64,000 nucleotides of DNA from Hetaerina americana (GCA_022747635.1 JAKTNV010000003.1:45230475-45294474); one strand, 5' to 3'. Numbered from the stretch's first letter, positions 24,949 through 37,540 are shown. Notes: generated from the sequence alone by a model not told the origin. Program-made: numbers and translations.

Positions 24949-26926
24949 GTTCGGCAAAATTTTCGTTTTCATTTCAAATTTTGATTCTTTCTTAGTTGAA
25001 CAGCGTCATGAAATTTTGAGGCTTTCAAATATGCCATTAGCAATGAATGTATAGAGTTAAATGGATAAGCCGACTCATTCGATCATAGTTCCAAAATCTC
25101 CAGATAACATTCAGATTTAAAGCTTAATGGAAGTTCGGAAAGCCATTGGTAATAATGGCTTGGGGCGACTGCGCAATAAAAAAATTACCCGTCCACAACG
25201 AAAACATGTCATATGTGACAATTGCAATTTCATCGTCCATAGATGGTGTTGTGGTCGATTAATTGTAAATAATTCAGATGCTGGCATACATTTTACACGG
25301 CCGAACATGGGACACAGGCTTGATCGCGCTCAAATCACTCGGATCCATCACGCGATACGCGTTTAACATTAATTTAATGCCGAGTTTTCAAAAGTGATCG
25401 AGTATTTACAAAACTCAGTAATCTAAAAACCACTTTCGTGAATTGGCAGGCTGTGAAATTAATTTTACAAGGACTGGTGGGATTTTGAGCTGGAAAATCA
25501 GCAAGTTGCAAGAGACTATTTCCACCATGTGAAATAAAAAATGGGAAATTTTATGAGGGGTTAAAGCACAATCTCATTTAAATCCCACAAATACACAATT
25601 GATCACATTCAGAGGCCAATATGATGCTCCAGCTTCCTATGCAATAGCATCGCGTTACTGGTAGAATTCCACATTCTTTAGAATAAATACGAATTCTTTT
25701 AACACACAGTAAATTCATTCAATAGGATTTACTAAGATGTGAAAATATATGGATAAACTTATTTAAAAATATCATCCACCACTGAATCACCTAATGAGTG
25801 AAAAACTCTTCGTAAATAAGCTTAATTATCAATTACGATGAGTGGTGAGACTAGAAAACGAGCGATGCCTTAGAATAACGAAAGGTAGCAGATGACGTGG
25901 ATAACATAAAAACACTCGAATAAAAACGGCTGAAGGAAATCTACTATGGGGAGGTTCCATACACGCCATAACTATAAAAAGGTATTGGTTAGCACATATC
26001 TTACGCGCTTGTAAAACACATTTAACTACCCTCCTCCTGTAGTACTAGAAATTCCAAAATATTGTTCAGAAATAATATGTTTATGCACAAAGAGTAGTTT
26101 CGATATACAAGCGTCTTTCGCGGCTATTTTCGTAATCGCGACTATATGAAAAGCCACCCGATTTATCACCGGGATTTATACATCGACCCAGTCAATAAAT
26201 ACTGGTGATCCATTCTTGCCTTATCTGAAAGGATTATGATTTAGATGTAGAATTCATTGCCTGGCTTTAAACGCACGGATGACCACCCTCCGACCGTAGA
26301 GTTATTTCAAACTACCGTAAATGACCATTCATTACAACGAACCCTCATTGCTGCGGTCTTCTTATGATTCTTGGATAAATAAACATAATAATGGCTCTTT
26401 TCTTGAACAGATACTATTAAAACTCTGCTAGGGGCATCAAATCTCCAGGTATGCGGGAATTTAAAAGCATGTTCAATGTATTGGAGTTTTACACTCGTAT
26501 AATATGCATTTCCACTCTTCTAAACATTTTCTAAAATCTGAAGCGGTGGTTACTTTCACCGGGAGCATAACCCTCAATCTAAGCTTTCAATCACGAAACA
26601 TATGGCGTAAATGACTCGAATGAGGGAGACGCCCGTTTGAAAACTGCATTGACCAACGTCGGTGAATATGTGTTCACTATCAGCAATAAATATCAATGGG
26701 CAAGTCTGGGTGCATTTGGCGAACGGGCCAAGGAAAAATTGGAGACAACGCTCCAGTACCTTAAAGAATGAAAAATGCACATTAACATTCAAGATGAATC
26801 ACACAACCTCCATTTAAACGTTCATTTCGCAATAACTTTGGCTCGTGGAGCGATTTTAAACATCCATAGCCCGCGTTCATGTTGATCTTTTACATAGCTA
26901 GTCTGAATACAAACGTGATTGGCGGT
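24949..26926. other. Non-coding stretch
   Basis: No recognised gene or repeat. The overlapping open frames at 25,117-25,366 on both strands show no family resemblance. Confidence 0.4.
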
Positions 26927-27022
26927 CATCGTCACGATCTTCCGGTCCTCTTAAGCCCGAGTGTGGGCAACACGCATCGTCACGATCTTCCGGTCCTCTT
27001 AAGCCCAAATGTGGGCAACACG
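26927..27022. repeat. Two-copy 48-bp tandem duplication
   Basis: A unit starting CATCGTCACGATCTTCCGG and ending GTGGGCAACACG occurs twice head-to-tail with only two or three differences (CCGAGTG versus CCAAATG). It keeps a plus-strand frame open (RHDLPVLLSPSVGNTH / RHDLPVLLSPNVGNTH), but the surrounding 116-codon frame resembles no known protein. Confidence 0.85.
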
Positions 27023-28240
27023 CATAAGGAAAACCCTCGTAACCCTGATTTGGGATCTCAGTGCTTCAAAGTACTCTCCTGTTTTCTTCCCAAGCCTTCT
27101 CCTAAAATTTTTATCCGGAGTACTTGCTACTTGTACGTTTTTTGGCATGCAACAAGTGACTGCGGGCTCTGGAGGGACCTTACAGTCCACAGGCCTTATC
27201 TCTGTTTAAGTTTTCCATCCTTAATCTAAACGTGATGTCGTTGGACTACTGTGACTTTATAGTCGGTGCGTGGGTCACTAACATTCGGCATAAACTCTTC
27301 GCAAAACCCGATTGTGGACCTCCATTGTACCCTGTTTCTCTTTTATTACATGTACGTTCGTGTTTGCGCTCTCTTTATTTGCATTGTGCAAGTGATTTTG
27401 GCACAGACTTATGCAAGCCATAGGTAGACTGGCTACACGATTATATAAGTAATCGTGATGTTTCCTGGCCATAAGCTCTTTTTGAAAATAATGACAGTGA
27501 ATTATTGAGCGGGTTAAATTTATCCTCCTTCCTTGTTTGCACAAATTATCTCGTCTGGTACGTCTTCCGCTTGAAATGGAATTTCAAATAAAAAATAAAC
27601 GATTATTATCATGATTTTCCCAAATGTCGTTCAATTTCCGTTGCGCAAGCGGTGAGACAACGAAGTGCGCAGCCTTTTGATTCAAAAGGGGGGAAAAATC
27701 CTTACTTAATCGCAAGTACCAACCAGAGTACCATCAAAGCGTTTTACTGCACTTGCCCTGATAAGTTTTTCTCGAAAGATGGGCTCCTTTCTCTCTTTCT
27801 CGAACACGGCGGAGATACTACTCGATGAGTAATACATATCGGAGAGGACCAATTCAATGCTTATTTGCAACAGCGACGTCGTGCTTTGGAATATGGCATG
27901 GTGCCCACTGAATTCGGTTCTTCTTGTCAAACATAGAAGGAATATTACTATATATAGCTTAATGGTACAAACTTCTGAAACCAAAACATAGTTTTTTCAA
28001 ATAACAAACAATTTCCTTAGGGCACAATAGCTTGAAATCTTTCCAAGCAAGTTACTTTTAGAGGAAAGATCACCAAAGCAAAATATTCCGACACGAAGAC
28101 ATATGATTATTACAACCTTACGTGAAGGTCCCAAACAATGACGACCAAATGAATGCGCTTTTAATTATTTGCAACAATGCTGTCCTCACTTTAATATTAA
28201 GTTTTACTAAGAAAAATGCGTATTGACATACGAAAGTAAG
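27023..28240. other. Non-coding stretch left of the L2/CR1-like insertion
   Basis: Several open frames of 60-90 codons lie on both strands between 27,000 and 28,000. None shows a recognisable motif. The higher GC and the adjacent duplication hint at an old unidentified repeat. Confidence 0.35.
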
Positions 28241-28248
28241 AATTCTAC

Positions 28249-28267
28249 ATCTACATCTACATCTACT
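28249..28267 (-). repeat. TAGATG-unit 3' tail of the L2/CR1-like element
   Basis: Three ACATCT units on the plus strand (TAGATG on the element strand) form the microsatellite-like end seen in L2/CR1 retroelements, directly next to the target duplication. Confidence 0.8.
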
Positions 28268-28549
28268 CAATACCCCGCAAGCCGCCGCAAGGGCGTGTGG
28301 CGGGGGGTGCTAGGACACCACCCATAATTTAGAAAAGAAAAATAATTAAAAAAAAAAATCGCATGCAATAACGACAAAATCATATATAAAAAAAAAACAT
28401 GGCATACATTCATGCATGAACACTTACACCCCACACACATGCAAACACTCAAACTACCAACTAACATACACATGCACCTGAAAGTATACCTAACATCTCT
28501 ATAGTGTTTAATTTTGTTCCGACTTGTAAATTCAAAGTTTTTAATATTT

Positions 28550-31087
28550 CTAAAGTGACTTCGGTTTCTTGCTATTATGACTACTGATTGTTCGGGGAAA
28601 GAATGAGTATTTGTACCTATCTGTCTTGGAATCTATCTCCCTTAGTTTATCTTTGTGGTCTGATCTACCTAAGTAGTGTGGGGCCATTATAATTCCTTCA
28701 GTGTCATATTTAAACTCGTTTGTTCTGAACCTTTGTAAAAGTCTAAGCCTTGCTTGTTCTCTCCGCACTTCAAGTGGTTCCCAGCCTAAATCCCCTAAGA
28801 GACCTGTCACACTTGTGTTTTTATCATAACAATTTTTAACAAATCTAGCGGATTTTCTCTGGACTTTATCTAATTCTTTTTGCCAAATTTTCTCCCACGG
28901 ATCCCAAATACTTGCGGCATATTCCAAATGAGGTCTAACTAGAGCAAAATAACACCTCTCTTTAACTTTTTCATTACATTTCCCCACCACCCGTTTTATG
29001 AAGCCAAGTTTCTTTAAAGCTGATCCGCATATTGTCCTGATATGTGCTCCCCATGAAAGGCGTGGTGTTAGAACAACCCCCAAATATTTAACTTGATTTG
29101 CCGTAGTCAATACGGAACCCTCTATTTTGTAGTTTATATCCTGTTCCTCGCTTCCTTTATTCCAAAATTTCAAAACTGCACATTTATCTATATTAAGTGT
29201 TAATCCCCATTTATTGCACCATCCCGAGATATTGTCTAAGTCTCTAGAGAGTAGCTCGCGATCTAGTTGGCTCCTTATTTCCCTGTATATCACCGTGTCG
29301 TCAGCAAATAACCTTAGATTGCTACTAACGTGTGTGCTTAAGTCATTTATGTATATTAAGAACAGAAGAGGCCCTATTACACTTCCCTGGGGGACGCCCG
29401 AAGTAACATCTCTCTCCGTTGAGCACAACCCATCTATGACTACTATTTGTTTGCGGTTTGACAAGAAGTCCCTAATCCAATTAATTATTTTCTCATTGAT
29501 CCCATAGTATTTAAGTTTGTGTAACAATTTATTGTGTGGGACTTTGTCGAAGGCTTTTTTGAAATCCAGGAATACTGCATCGACTTGTGTGTTCTTTTCT
29601 CCCGATCTAAGTATATCGTGCATGAAGAGACCAAGTTGTGTTTCGCAAGATCTGCTTTTCCTAAATCCGTGCTGGTTGTGGATTAGTATTTTCCTACTAT
29701 CAAGAAATTTCATAATGTTAGTGACAATAACGTGTTCCAATATTTTACAAGAGATCGATGTTAAAGAAATGGGTCGGTAATTGGTTGGTTTATCCCTATC
29801 GCCGCCTTTATAGATGGGAGTTATATGGGCTAGCTTCCAGTCGCGAGGCACTGAGCCTTCTTCTATCGATTTTAGAAAAACAATATGTAAAAATGGGGCA
29901 ATGTCGTCAGCTAATTCCTTTAATATTCTAGCAGGTATTTCTTCCGGACCAGGTGCCTTGTGTGCTTTGATACTACGGAGCAGATGTACTATTCCCTGCT
30001 TGGTCAGTGTAAGATCGCTCATGTGTTCCCCGGGTGGGTGTGGAGGATCGTTTGGTGCGTTTGTGTTTTTGTTGTAGACGCTCTGGAAAAAATGGTTTAA
30101 AATATTTGCCTTTTTCACGCTATCTGTAATGATTTCTCCATTTTCCGTCTTCAAAGAGTGAACAGTGGGACGTTTACCCTGTATTTCCCTAACATAGGAC
30201 CAGAATGACTTTGGATTTTCCTCAAGATATTCGCTTAGCATTTTAGATTTAAAAGAGTGTAGTGCTGTGCGCATAATACTTTTCGTCTTACTACGACATT
30301 CTTTTAGTAGCTGTTTGGTTGTATTCACAAAACTTATATCGTCACTTTTTAAACTCTTTTTGAAATTTGACTGTAGCTTTCTTTGCCTTCTTAATGCCGA
30401 TCTGACTTCCCCGTTGTACCATCTAGGTTCCTTACTGTCGCATTTGAGTTTGGACGGGATGTACGTCTTTATTCCTTCGCGTAAAATATTTAAGAAATAA
30501 TTCCAAGTGTTCTCTGTATTTGTTGTCAGTGTTTTTGTCTTGTATTCCGGTAATTTTATCTTTAAATATTCTCTTAGTCCGTTAAAATTTGCCTTGTTGT
30601 ATAGGTATATTTTACGCTTTTCTTTGTTTATTTTGACGAACTTAGTTTTTAACTCCACAAGAATAGCCTTATGGTCACTGATTCCGTCTATTATTTCAAT
30701 GTTAGTAATGATTTCGGGCATAGAAGTCGCAAAGATGTCTAGTATGCTTTGGCCCCGTGTTGGTGATTTAACTATTTGTTCTAAGGAGTGTTTTGTGAAT
30801 ATATGAAGGAGTTCTTGGCATGAATCTCTGTTTTTGGCAGATTTTCCCACGCAGTAGTTTTCCCAGTCAATTGACGGTAGATTTGTGTCACCAGCGATTA
30901 TAGTAATACTGTTGCTTTGTCTGCTGCTGATAGTGGATATTTGTTCGTCGAGCTTGTGTAGGACATCTGTGTTAGAATCTGGGGGTCTATAAAATGAACA
31001 CACGTATAGGCTTCTGCCGTTGTAGTCCTTAATGTTGCACCAAACGCTTTCTATGTCATCTACGTCGCATTCATATCGTTGGCTACT
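28550..31087 (-). CDS. L2/CR1-like ORF2: C-terminal endonuclease plus reverse transcriptase (5' truncated)
   Basis: The ORF2 polyprotein copies element RNA into DNA at a nicked target. What remains of the apurinic-like endonuclease is FYRPPDS, IIAGDTNLPSIDW (GDxN) and GISDHKAILVEL (catalytic SDH). The RT follows with HKAPGPEEIPARILKEL, PIYKGGDRDKPTNYRPISL, HGFRKSRSCETQL, AVFLDFKKAFDKVPH, SGVPQGSVIGPLLFLIYIND, LRLFADDTVIY (FADD active site) and KYLGVVLTPRLSWGAHI, then the C-terminal HLEYAASIWDPW, RKSARFVKNCYDKNTSVTGL and LGWEPLEVRREQARL, and the end RSDHKDKLREID/FFPRTISSHN. The LEYA-W-P and LGW-LE-RR endings are typical of the CR1/L2 group. The open frame upstream to 31,228 (an ATG-led, Cys-rich start) is flanking DNA read by chance. 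The N-terminal endonuclease half and ORF1 are missing. Confidence 0.88.
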   Translation of the reverse strand, partial: SSQRYECDVDDIESVWCNIKDYNGRSLYVCSFYRPPDSNTDVLHKLDEQISTISSRQSNSITIIAGDTNLPSIDWENYCVGKSAKNRDSCQELLHIFTKHSLEQIVKSPTRGQSILDIFATSMPEIITNIEIIDGISDHKAILVELKTKFVKINKEKRKIYLYNKANFNGLREYLKIKLPEYKTKTLTTNTENTWNYFLNILREGIKTYIPSKLKCDSKEPRWYNGEVRSALRRQRKLQSNFKKSLKSDDISFVNTTKQLLKECRSKTKSIMRTALHSFKSKMLSEYLEENPKSFWSYVREIQGKRPTVHSLKTENGEIITDSVKKANILNHFFQSVYNKNTNAPNDPPHPPGEHMSDLTLTKQGIVHLLRSIKAHKAPGPEEIPARILKELADDIAPFLHIVFLKSIEEGSVPRDWKLAHITPIYKGGDRDKPTNYRPISLTSISCKILEHVIVTNIMKFLDSRKILIHNQHGFRKSRSCETQLGLFMHDILRSGEKNTQVDAVFLDFKKAFDKVPHNKLLHKLKYYGINEKIINWIRDFLSNRKQIVVIDGLCSTERDVTSGVPQGSVIGPLLFLIYINDLSTHVSSNLRLFADDTVIYREIRSQLDRELLSRDLDNISGWCNKWGLTLNIDKCAVLKFWNKGSEEQDINYKIEGSVLTTANQVKYLGVVLTPRLSWGAHIRTICGSALKKLGFIKRVVGKCNEKVKERCYFALVRPHLEYAASIWDPWEKIWQKELDKVQRKSARFVKNCYDKNTSVTGLLGDLGWEPLEVRREQARLRLLQRFRTNEFKYDTEGIIMAPHYLGRSDHKDKLREIDSKTDRYKYSFFPRTISSHNSKKPKSL

Positions 31088-31095
31088 AATTCTAC

Positions 31096-31539
31096 CCGAG
31101 AAGCCGTTGCAAAGGCAGTTACCTGCATCACACAAAATGCATATGAACATTGTCATTGATACGGCGTTTATAAGCATGATGAAGCAAGTAGAACTATCAG
31201 CAGAGGTCATACCAGCAAACCTTAGCAATTAAAAAAATGGTTTAGGACTGTGGAGCATATTTATTACTCTGCTATTTCTGTAGCGATTTAAACTAATAGA
31301 AATTGAAACACTAAAAACATAAGATCGCTCATTTGATCGTATTTAATTCTCAAACCAAGACGTCAGACTGTTCCCGTCGGGATGCAAAAGAGGAGATGAA
31401 CATTAAAATGCCTGCTGTTACCATGCATTAACTTTTTTATGAGCCTCTGAAACTTGTAAACGGTACATTAAATAATATATTCTCCAGTGACCTCTCAGTA
31501 AGACCCTGCAAAATGAAATCAAATGCAACTAACTGAATA
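31096..31539. other. Right flank of the L2/CR1-like insertion
   Basis: Flanking sequence with no recognised gene or repeat. Confidence 0.4.
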
Positions 31540-31745
31540 TAATTATGACAGGGGTGTGGTAATCCAGTGGGAGGTGCGCTAGGTTACTAAACGAGGAACC
31601 AGAGCTCAATTTCGAGCGACGACTTTGGGCATTCTCAGCTCTACCCAAGCTGAGTGATTTTTCGAGCGCCAGATCTCCCTGGGAAACCACAGGCGGCACA
31701 AGGAAAGGGACTGGCCCCCTTGGCATGATGTGTGAACACGCCACA
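31540..31745 (+). repeat. Possible tRNA-derived SINE (diverged)
   Basis: The head resembles a tRNA-like pol III promoter: GTGTGGTAATCCAGTGGGAG fits a decayed A box and a CAATTTCGAG segment stands where a B box would be. A GC-rich body follows, ending near ACACGCCACATAGGG. The B box is poor, so it is a guess from the pattern. Confidence 0.35.
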
Positions 31746-34700
31746 TAGGGTTAGGAACGAGGTGAGCTCTATCCTGATCTATCAAACTGACCTTTAAAAT
31801 GATTACTGTGGTTACACGTTAAGGCCGCGCTTGGGCGGAAAAGTATTAAGTTCCGCGACTGTATCTCGATTTTCAATTATTTAGAAATACATTTATAAAA
31901 ATCCATCCTCGGGTTCAACTTTCTTCCAACACGCATCTCTAGAATCATGGAAAGAACAGGGAAAAAGAGTCGTTTTAAAAGCTTTCGCGTAGATACATTT
32001 CCTCGTAGATACAATTCCTGTATTTGATTTACCTTGGTCATGAATGGCGAAAAACTGCTGTCAAGTTTTGAAACACATAAATAACTTTTATTTACATGCT
32101 ATAACCTCAACAGACAAATATAAATTGTTTCCATTTGTAACATTACCATAGAAATGATACTTTGATTAATATCATTCATATTTAAGATGATTCACTCAAC
32201 CGGAAAAATGATAGCCAGTTAATTTGCTTAATAGTAAGAACACCTTTTAAGTTCAACTACACCATTAATTCAATGCCACTGAAACATGTTTCCTTTTCCA
32301 GTGATCATGGCGCATAACCAGATAGTAAACTAAATTTATCTGAGCATGTTCAGGTAGAAAAAAACAAAGCCATGTCCCTGCAAGGTTTACTATATCGCTT
32401 CACGGATATTGAGATTCCTGTGCACTTAAATCGTACTATTCTACATTTGGCTTTCCAATTATTTCGCATGGCTCTCCTATTTGGCCCACGTTAGCTCCAT
32501 CTCACTTCAAAGCTCTAAAAGGTGTAACTAATTTTTATTTCAATATAATGAAACAGGTTACATAGTTATTACAAACACAGATTCCACCATTTTTGCAATA
32601 TGTCCACTGACGGCATTTTGTCTCCATTCCCCATCTGTAATATTCCCAACAACATGCTTAAATTAGATTTGAAGTCCATTTAGAATATCACTAAGTTCGT
32701 CATTGACAGCCCTGACCTGCTTTCTCCGTATACTTGACTGTATAACCTCGACCTAACCGTAATCACTTATTAATCTACACACCCGTTCCTAAAACATCAC
32801 TCACAAAACATTCACTTTTCTTCCGCCTCGGTTCTCACCTAAATTCACTTACTGACTGGATTTATCCGTTTATCCTTAAACAACTTTACAGCCCATACCC
32901 TATCTCATCCCTCCGATAAATATTAGAGCGTTCTATTTCAACACATTTTAATATTTTACGATTGTTCTTGTCGAGGTTTTTATGCATGCGTCTTTTAGTC
33001 CATGTTTTGTTTTTCCCCACAATAAATTGGCAGTATTGCTGCATGTAAACAATTTTAATAAATAAATAAACATATTATGCGAATTTATTAGCTCTTGAAC
33101 TTGCATAATCCCAAAAAAAGCCAAGTGCTCTAAATTACACCACGGCTGTACTGAGCCCCGTACATTCTGTCATTTCAAGTGAGACCGCGCAGTCCTGGAG
33201 ACATTTTCCTTTTCCTTCATCATCGACCCGAGGACGATCTCAACGCCTAGCAGCTTGATTACAAATTCTCAACCACGCACGCATGTGCGGTCGACAGATT
33301 TGGACGGCGGAGCTTCGACTGGCTGCGTGACATTGAAAAAAGAACGCGGAACACGATCACGGCGTTGCATGAAATGTCAATCCTTTTACTTCTTTTACCT
33401 CAACTTTTAAGTATTTGTATTGCAGCACCGGAAAATTCTCAGAATAATTTACATTTGATAAGTGAAAATGAAATTACGCCTCCACTTCGAGAGATCGCGA
33501 AATAATACGAGAGCCATTTTTATATACTCAAATTCAATTCGGCTATGGTAGCTGTTGCCTGGCTGAATTGAGCGATTTCATGTAACTATTTGCTTATGAT
33601 AAATGTCCCGTTCAAGACGTAAGATATTGGAAATTTCGTTCAATTCCCTGAATGAATAATGCAGGTATCGAGAAAACGGTCATGGTAACTCATCTTCCAT
33701 TGCTTTGGCATATGGCAATAAAGAGAAAAATTTCGCCGAGTCGGAAGCTCATCTTGCGAGCGACATCAGCAATCTTGTGGTTTGGAGTAACACACTAACT
33801 GAATTAAATATGCAGGCAATCCTGAGTAGCCTTGAGTTAACGGCGAGAAAATCGGAACAATGGAGTTTAATTTTAGTATTCCATCACACTTGAAACGATC
33901 AGGAATTTTGATGATATTTAAAGTTTTACCCAATTACTCGCATGAACCACTCTAGCTGAATAACAAAGATGTAAAGAGTAATTTGGAAGGATGATTTCGA
34001 GGAACGCTTACCCGAGTGGTTGTCCACTCCATTAAGGACACAGGCGAGTGAGCTAGGATCACAGTGTAACCAACTGCACAGAATTCACCAATTTGGACTG
34101 GTTTGAAATATGGCGAGAAACAGACTACATATCATATCACGGCAACGGAAGATTAAATTAGGAGACATGTCTTTTGAAAGACCAACCACGATATATTTCA
34201 GGGAATGATTTCCTTGCCTTCAGATGCGATCACATTGCCTCGTTTCGACGAAACAACCTAAGGACAGCGAAGAGACCAGATCCTCAGGGAGGTTACAACC
34301 ACCAATTTATCCGCATCCACTCGGGTTACAGAATAATGGGATGCCGGGGGCTGTTAAAGGGAAATATTTGGTATCTCCACGAAACAAGGGACCACATTAA
34401 AACGTGGACTTGGAAAGGTCAAAAACAACACTATGCCAGTATACTAAGAACTTCCTATATTTCAACTAATGCAATTCAACAATTTATTCAAAGAAAAGAG
34501 TACAAGACTTTAAAAGGTATTCAAAATCTTACAAGTCGTCATGCTACAATACCCATACCCATGTCAACGCTACTTTCCCCGCAGATTCAAACGAATGGAA
34601 TCGAATCCATAAGCCAGTAGTACGTCAGCGAGGTGAGGAGTGCTGTACCGCTGACGTGGCGGACTGACAGTGCAACGTTTTATGTTGTTCCTGCACAACT

Positions 34701-37379
34701 TTTACGAATAACACAAAAAGAAATCCAAAAAAATCAATAGAACACAGAATACGAGTGCATGCCCACATAACGCGTGATCAATTTCAATTTGAAACACGGA
34801 GACCGCGGAGAACAGAAAGCACAACATACACACGCTCTTTGAAACGAGAGAGTGATAAATGGGGGAGAAAAGATCAATTTGCGTGCGGGAGGAAAGTGAC
34901 CGAGTGAAAGAGCTCAGGTGGCAAGGAAGGCTTGGATTGCACCTTGGATAATGGAAGTCATTCGGCATAGAGCGCAAAATAATAACAAATATATCGGTGT
35001 AAAAAATTTACGTAACGCCGCGCCGTCCCGATTACAAGATTAACTAGGTCTTTGACACGAAGTTTATTAAATTAAAACGAAGTATTTCATAGAAAATGAA
35101 CAGAGCAAGTTTTAGGAAAGTAAAACGTGTATAGGAAAGAGTAATTCTTTGAAAACGTTTTTATTACCGACGGATAATCAACAGAATTTCTTCTCTAAAA
35201 CATACCTTTAAAAACGAAATTGACTAGATGTAGCTTACGATTCTATGACTATGATTAGTCACTGCCATTCAGGAAGACAATATTAAAAATCTACACATTC
35301 GTTAAAGGTTTTACTAACCACTAAATGACAAGCCCCTAAACACAAATTAAGCTGCGGTTCGTAGAAGCACACAGATATTTAAGGAGCCATGTCCCGGACC
35401 TAATATCAACCAAAAATAAGCCAGTATTAATATAATACGTACACAGGACTTCAGCCAATTTTGACGTATTCTACATCGCATTGACTTCGATTGTTGAAAA
35501 ATCGAATAATGTGCAATGGCTTCGTCATCCCGAGCTAACATGTCACTCCCGTGGAACATACGGTGACATAGTACACGCTCAAATTCCGAAATATATGTGC
35601 AAAAAATGCCCGCTGTAGGCTGAGCTGAATCACCAACACATGTGCGAGACACACCTTGGCAGATAAAGATCGTCGCCCGTCACCGACGCAAGCCGTTTGG
35701 TCTGAAAAATCTCGCAAAAGCGAAGCAGACATCCAAGAAAAACAAAAGAGACATTCCATCAGGTCTATTGATTGCTCCTCTTACTTCACCGAGCCGACAG
35801 CGAAATCTGATTCCCGAATAAAGGATAGAAAGTCAGCTCGGCTATCTGTCACGAGGGGTTGCCAAAACGGTGAAGACCAAGGGTCAAATGAGCACGATTT
35901 TGATGGGTCCTGCATCTCACACGGATGGGTGATTTCTTTCAACGAATTGTATTGCGAGGATCAATGATGGCAGTATTTGTTGTAACACCTGCTGTTGCTC
36001 ACGGGGTGGGAGGTTGCTTCATGCCCGAGGAAAACTAGTTTTCATTCTACAACCAGGGCCATAGGCCTTTCTGGGATGAGATGCAATAATTAGAAGAAGC
36101 TTTAATTTCGCAGCATCGAACACTTCCTTGTTCTCAGTCAAGCGAGTAAAGGAAATTTCTCGGAGAAGATGGAGAAGACGGTTTAAGAGGTGAATTGAGT
36201 TCACTGAGTGATTCATTTACGATTGCCTTGACAAGGAGAAGGGAGACACGAAAGGGTAATCGAAGTAAACAATTGGTACTCAGTATAAATCGCATTATTC
36301 TAAAGAAAATACATTTACTGCTGTCAAAATTACTATATGCAATATGTACGTTATGTAAAATGCAGGAAATATATTCGTTGGAATCTCGAAGTCCATGAAA
36401 CCCTCATGTTCTATTTCGTTTCACCTTAATATATTTTGGATCGTATGAAAAATACTATAAGTGAAAATTCGAACACACCTTATTCCCTACGAGAAGGCAT
36501 TTTATCTGCTTTGGATCAGGTGAGTTGAGTCTGACGAACAATAAACCTCTGAACAAGGAAAATTCATCGAAGAAACAAAAGAATAATAGAATATTTCCAC
36601 TCCGGTGAATTACTCTGTAACACTGAGCAAAGAGTGAAATGAGGTTCCATTGGCAGTAACCATAGAACTGGAGAGTTACTGAAATTTTATTGTTTCAGCA
36701 TTAAAAGTAGGCATTCTTTATACATTGTTGCATTTTATTTTATAAAGAATTGTTTCGTCCACCACAAACTTATTTTTATTTCGGTTCCTTCAGGGGAACT
36801 TTTAATTCGTTACTCATTTGTACTAATTCGCAGCCTTTTAAGGAGGCTGCATAGAGATGTTAGGCACATGTCGTTTTGATTAAATTTTCTGAATTCGTAG
36901 TCTGAAATTCACTTTATTGAATAATTGTAACAAAGCAGGATATTTCCGTGTTAGTTTTCACAAAAACAAACAACAAAAAAACCTGACTTTTCATTAGTGC
37001 TTTCATGGTAATAGAAGGCTACCACATTAACGATTAACTGTGGATGTTGCTGAAATACGTTTTGTTCCCACGAAAAAATCTGCAAAATTATACAAGATCG
37101 TACAAGATTTTTAACAGTGTGAACAAAACAGTGGTTAATTAATTTGTGAGGAAGAAAGACGAAATCGCACAGTTTAATACACCTCAGTCCAATATGAGTC
37201 CAAAATAAGTTTTGGAGCATGTTCAAAAGAATAATAAGAAAATCATAGAGCTTAAACTTATAAATCTATATCATTTATGTTTACGAAGAAACCATGAATG
37301 GTTATTACATAAATTTTTATCACTCGTCATTTATTCATGGACTAAGGTGATGATTGGCTCGTGCGATCACGATCAAGTC
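31746..37379. other. Non-coding stretch
   Basis: No exon with recognisable conserved content. The longest open frame (34,174-34,620 plus, 148 codons, beginning MKDQPRYISGNDFLAFRC) has no motif I know. A small GC-richer patch at 33,120-33,380 might be an old repeat or regulatory DNA. Confidence 0.4.
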
Positions 37380-37540
37380 TTCTTAAAGGTCTAGTGGTTA
37401 TGATTTCCCAGGAAGATCAGGCACCCGAAAAATAACATGGCTTGGGTGGAGCTGCAGGTGTCCGGCTTACCTGGGAATCGAACTCGGGACCATCCGGGCA
37501 GCAGTCCAACGCTCTACCCCCTGGACTACCGCGACCCCCA
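37380..37540 (-). repeat. tRNA-derived SINE, minus strand
   Basis: On the minus strand GTCGCGGTAGTCCAGGGGG (A box, about 37,518-37,528 TAGTCCAGGGG) is followed 35 bp later by GAGTTCGATTCCC (B box GTTCGATTC at 37,485-37,493). Both match pol III tRNA promoter boxes. The rest does not fold into a clean tRNA, and a non-tRNA body runs on to about 37,380, so a SINE is more likely than a tRNA gene. Confidence 0.7.

Larger units (their letters stand above)
28241..31095 (-). mobile_element. Young 5'-truncated L2/CR1-like non-LTR retrotransposon with short target duplication
   Basis: The minus-strand element runs from about 31,087 (5' break inside the endonuclease) to a 3' tail of TAGATG units at about 28,249-28,267. 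The octamer AATTCTAC lies at both ends (28,241-28,248 and 31,088-31,095) and is a candidate target-site duplication. The 3' UTR holds a GC-rich stem-loop-like block (28,276-28,312, minus strand CCCCCCGCCACACGCCC). The coding part is open for about 846 codons without a stop, so the insertion is recent. A shortened copy of this kind cannot start its own full transcription. Confidence 0.85.

Noticed and set aside
31088..31228. N-terminal Cys-rich extension with ATG on the L2/CR1-like ORF
   Set aside because: It lies outside the element beyond the candidate target duplication and does not match the endonuclease N-terminus.
34174..34620. 148-codon plus frame
   Set aside because: No motif, no neighbouring exon or promoter signal; kept only as unexplained sequence.
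37441..37540. Functional tRNA gene on the minus strand
   Set aside because: A and B boxes are present but the stems do not close into a standard cloverleaf and a non-tRNA body follows, so a SINE fits better.
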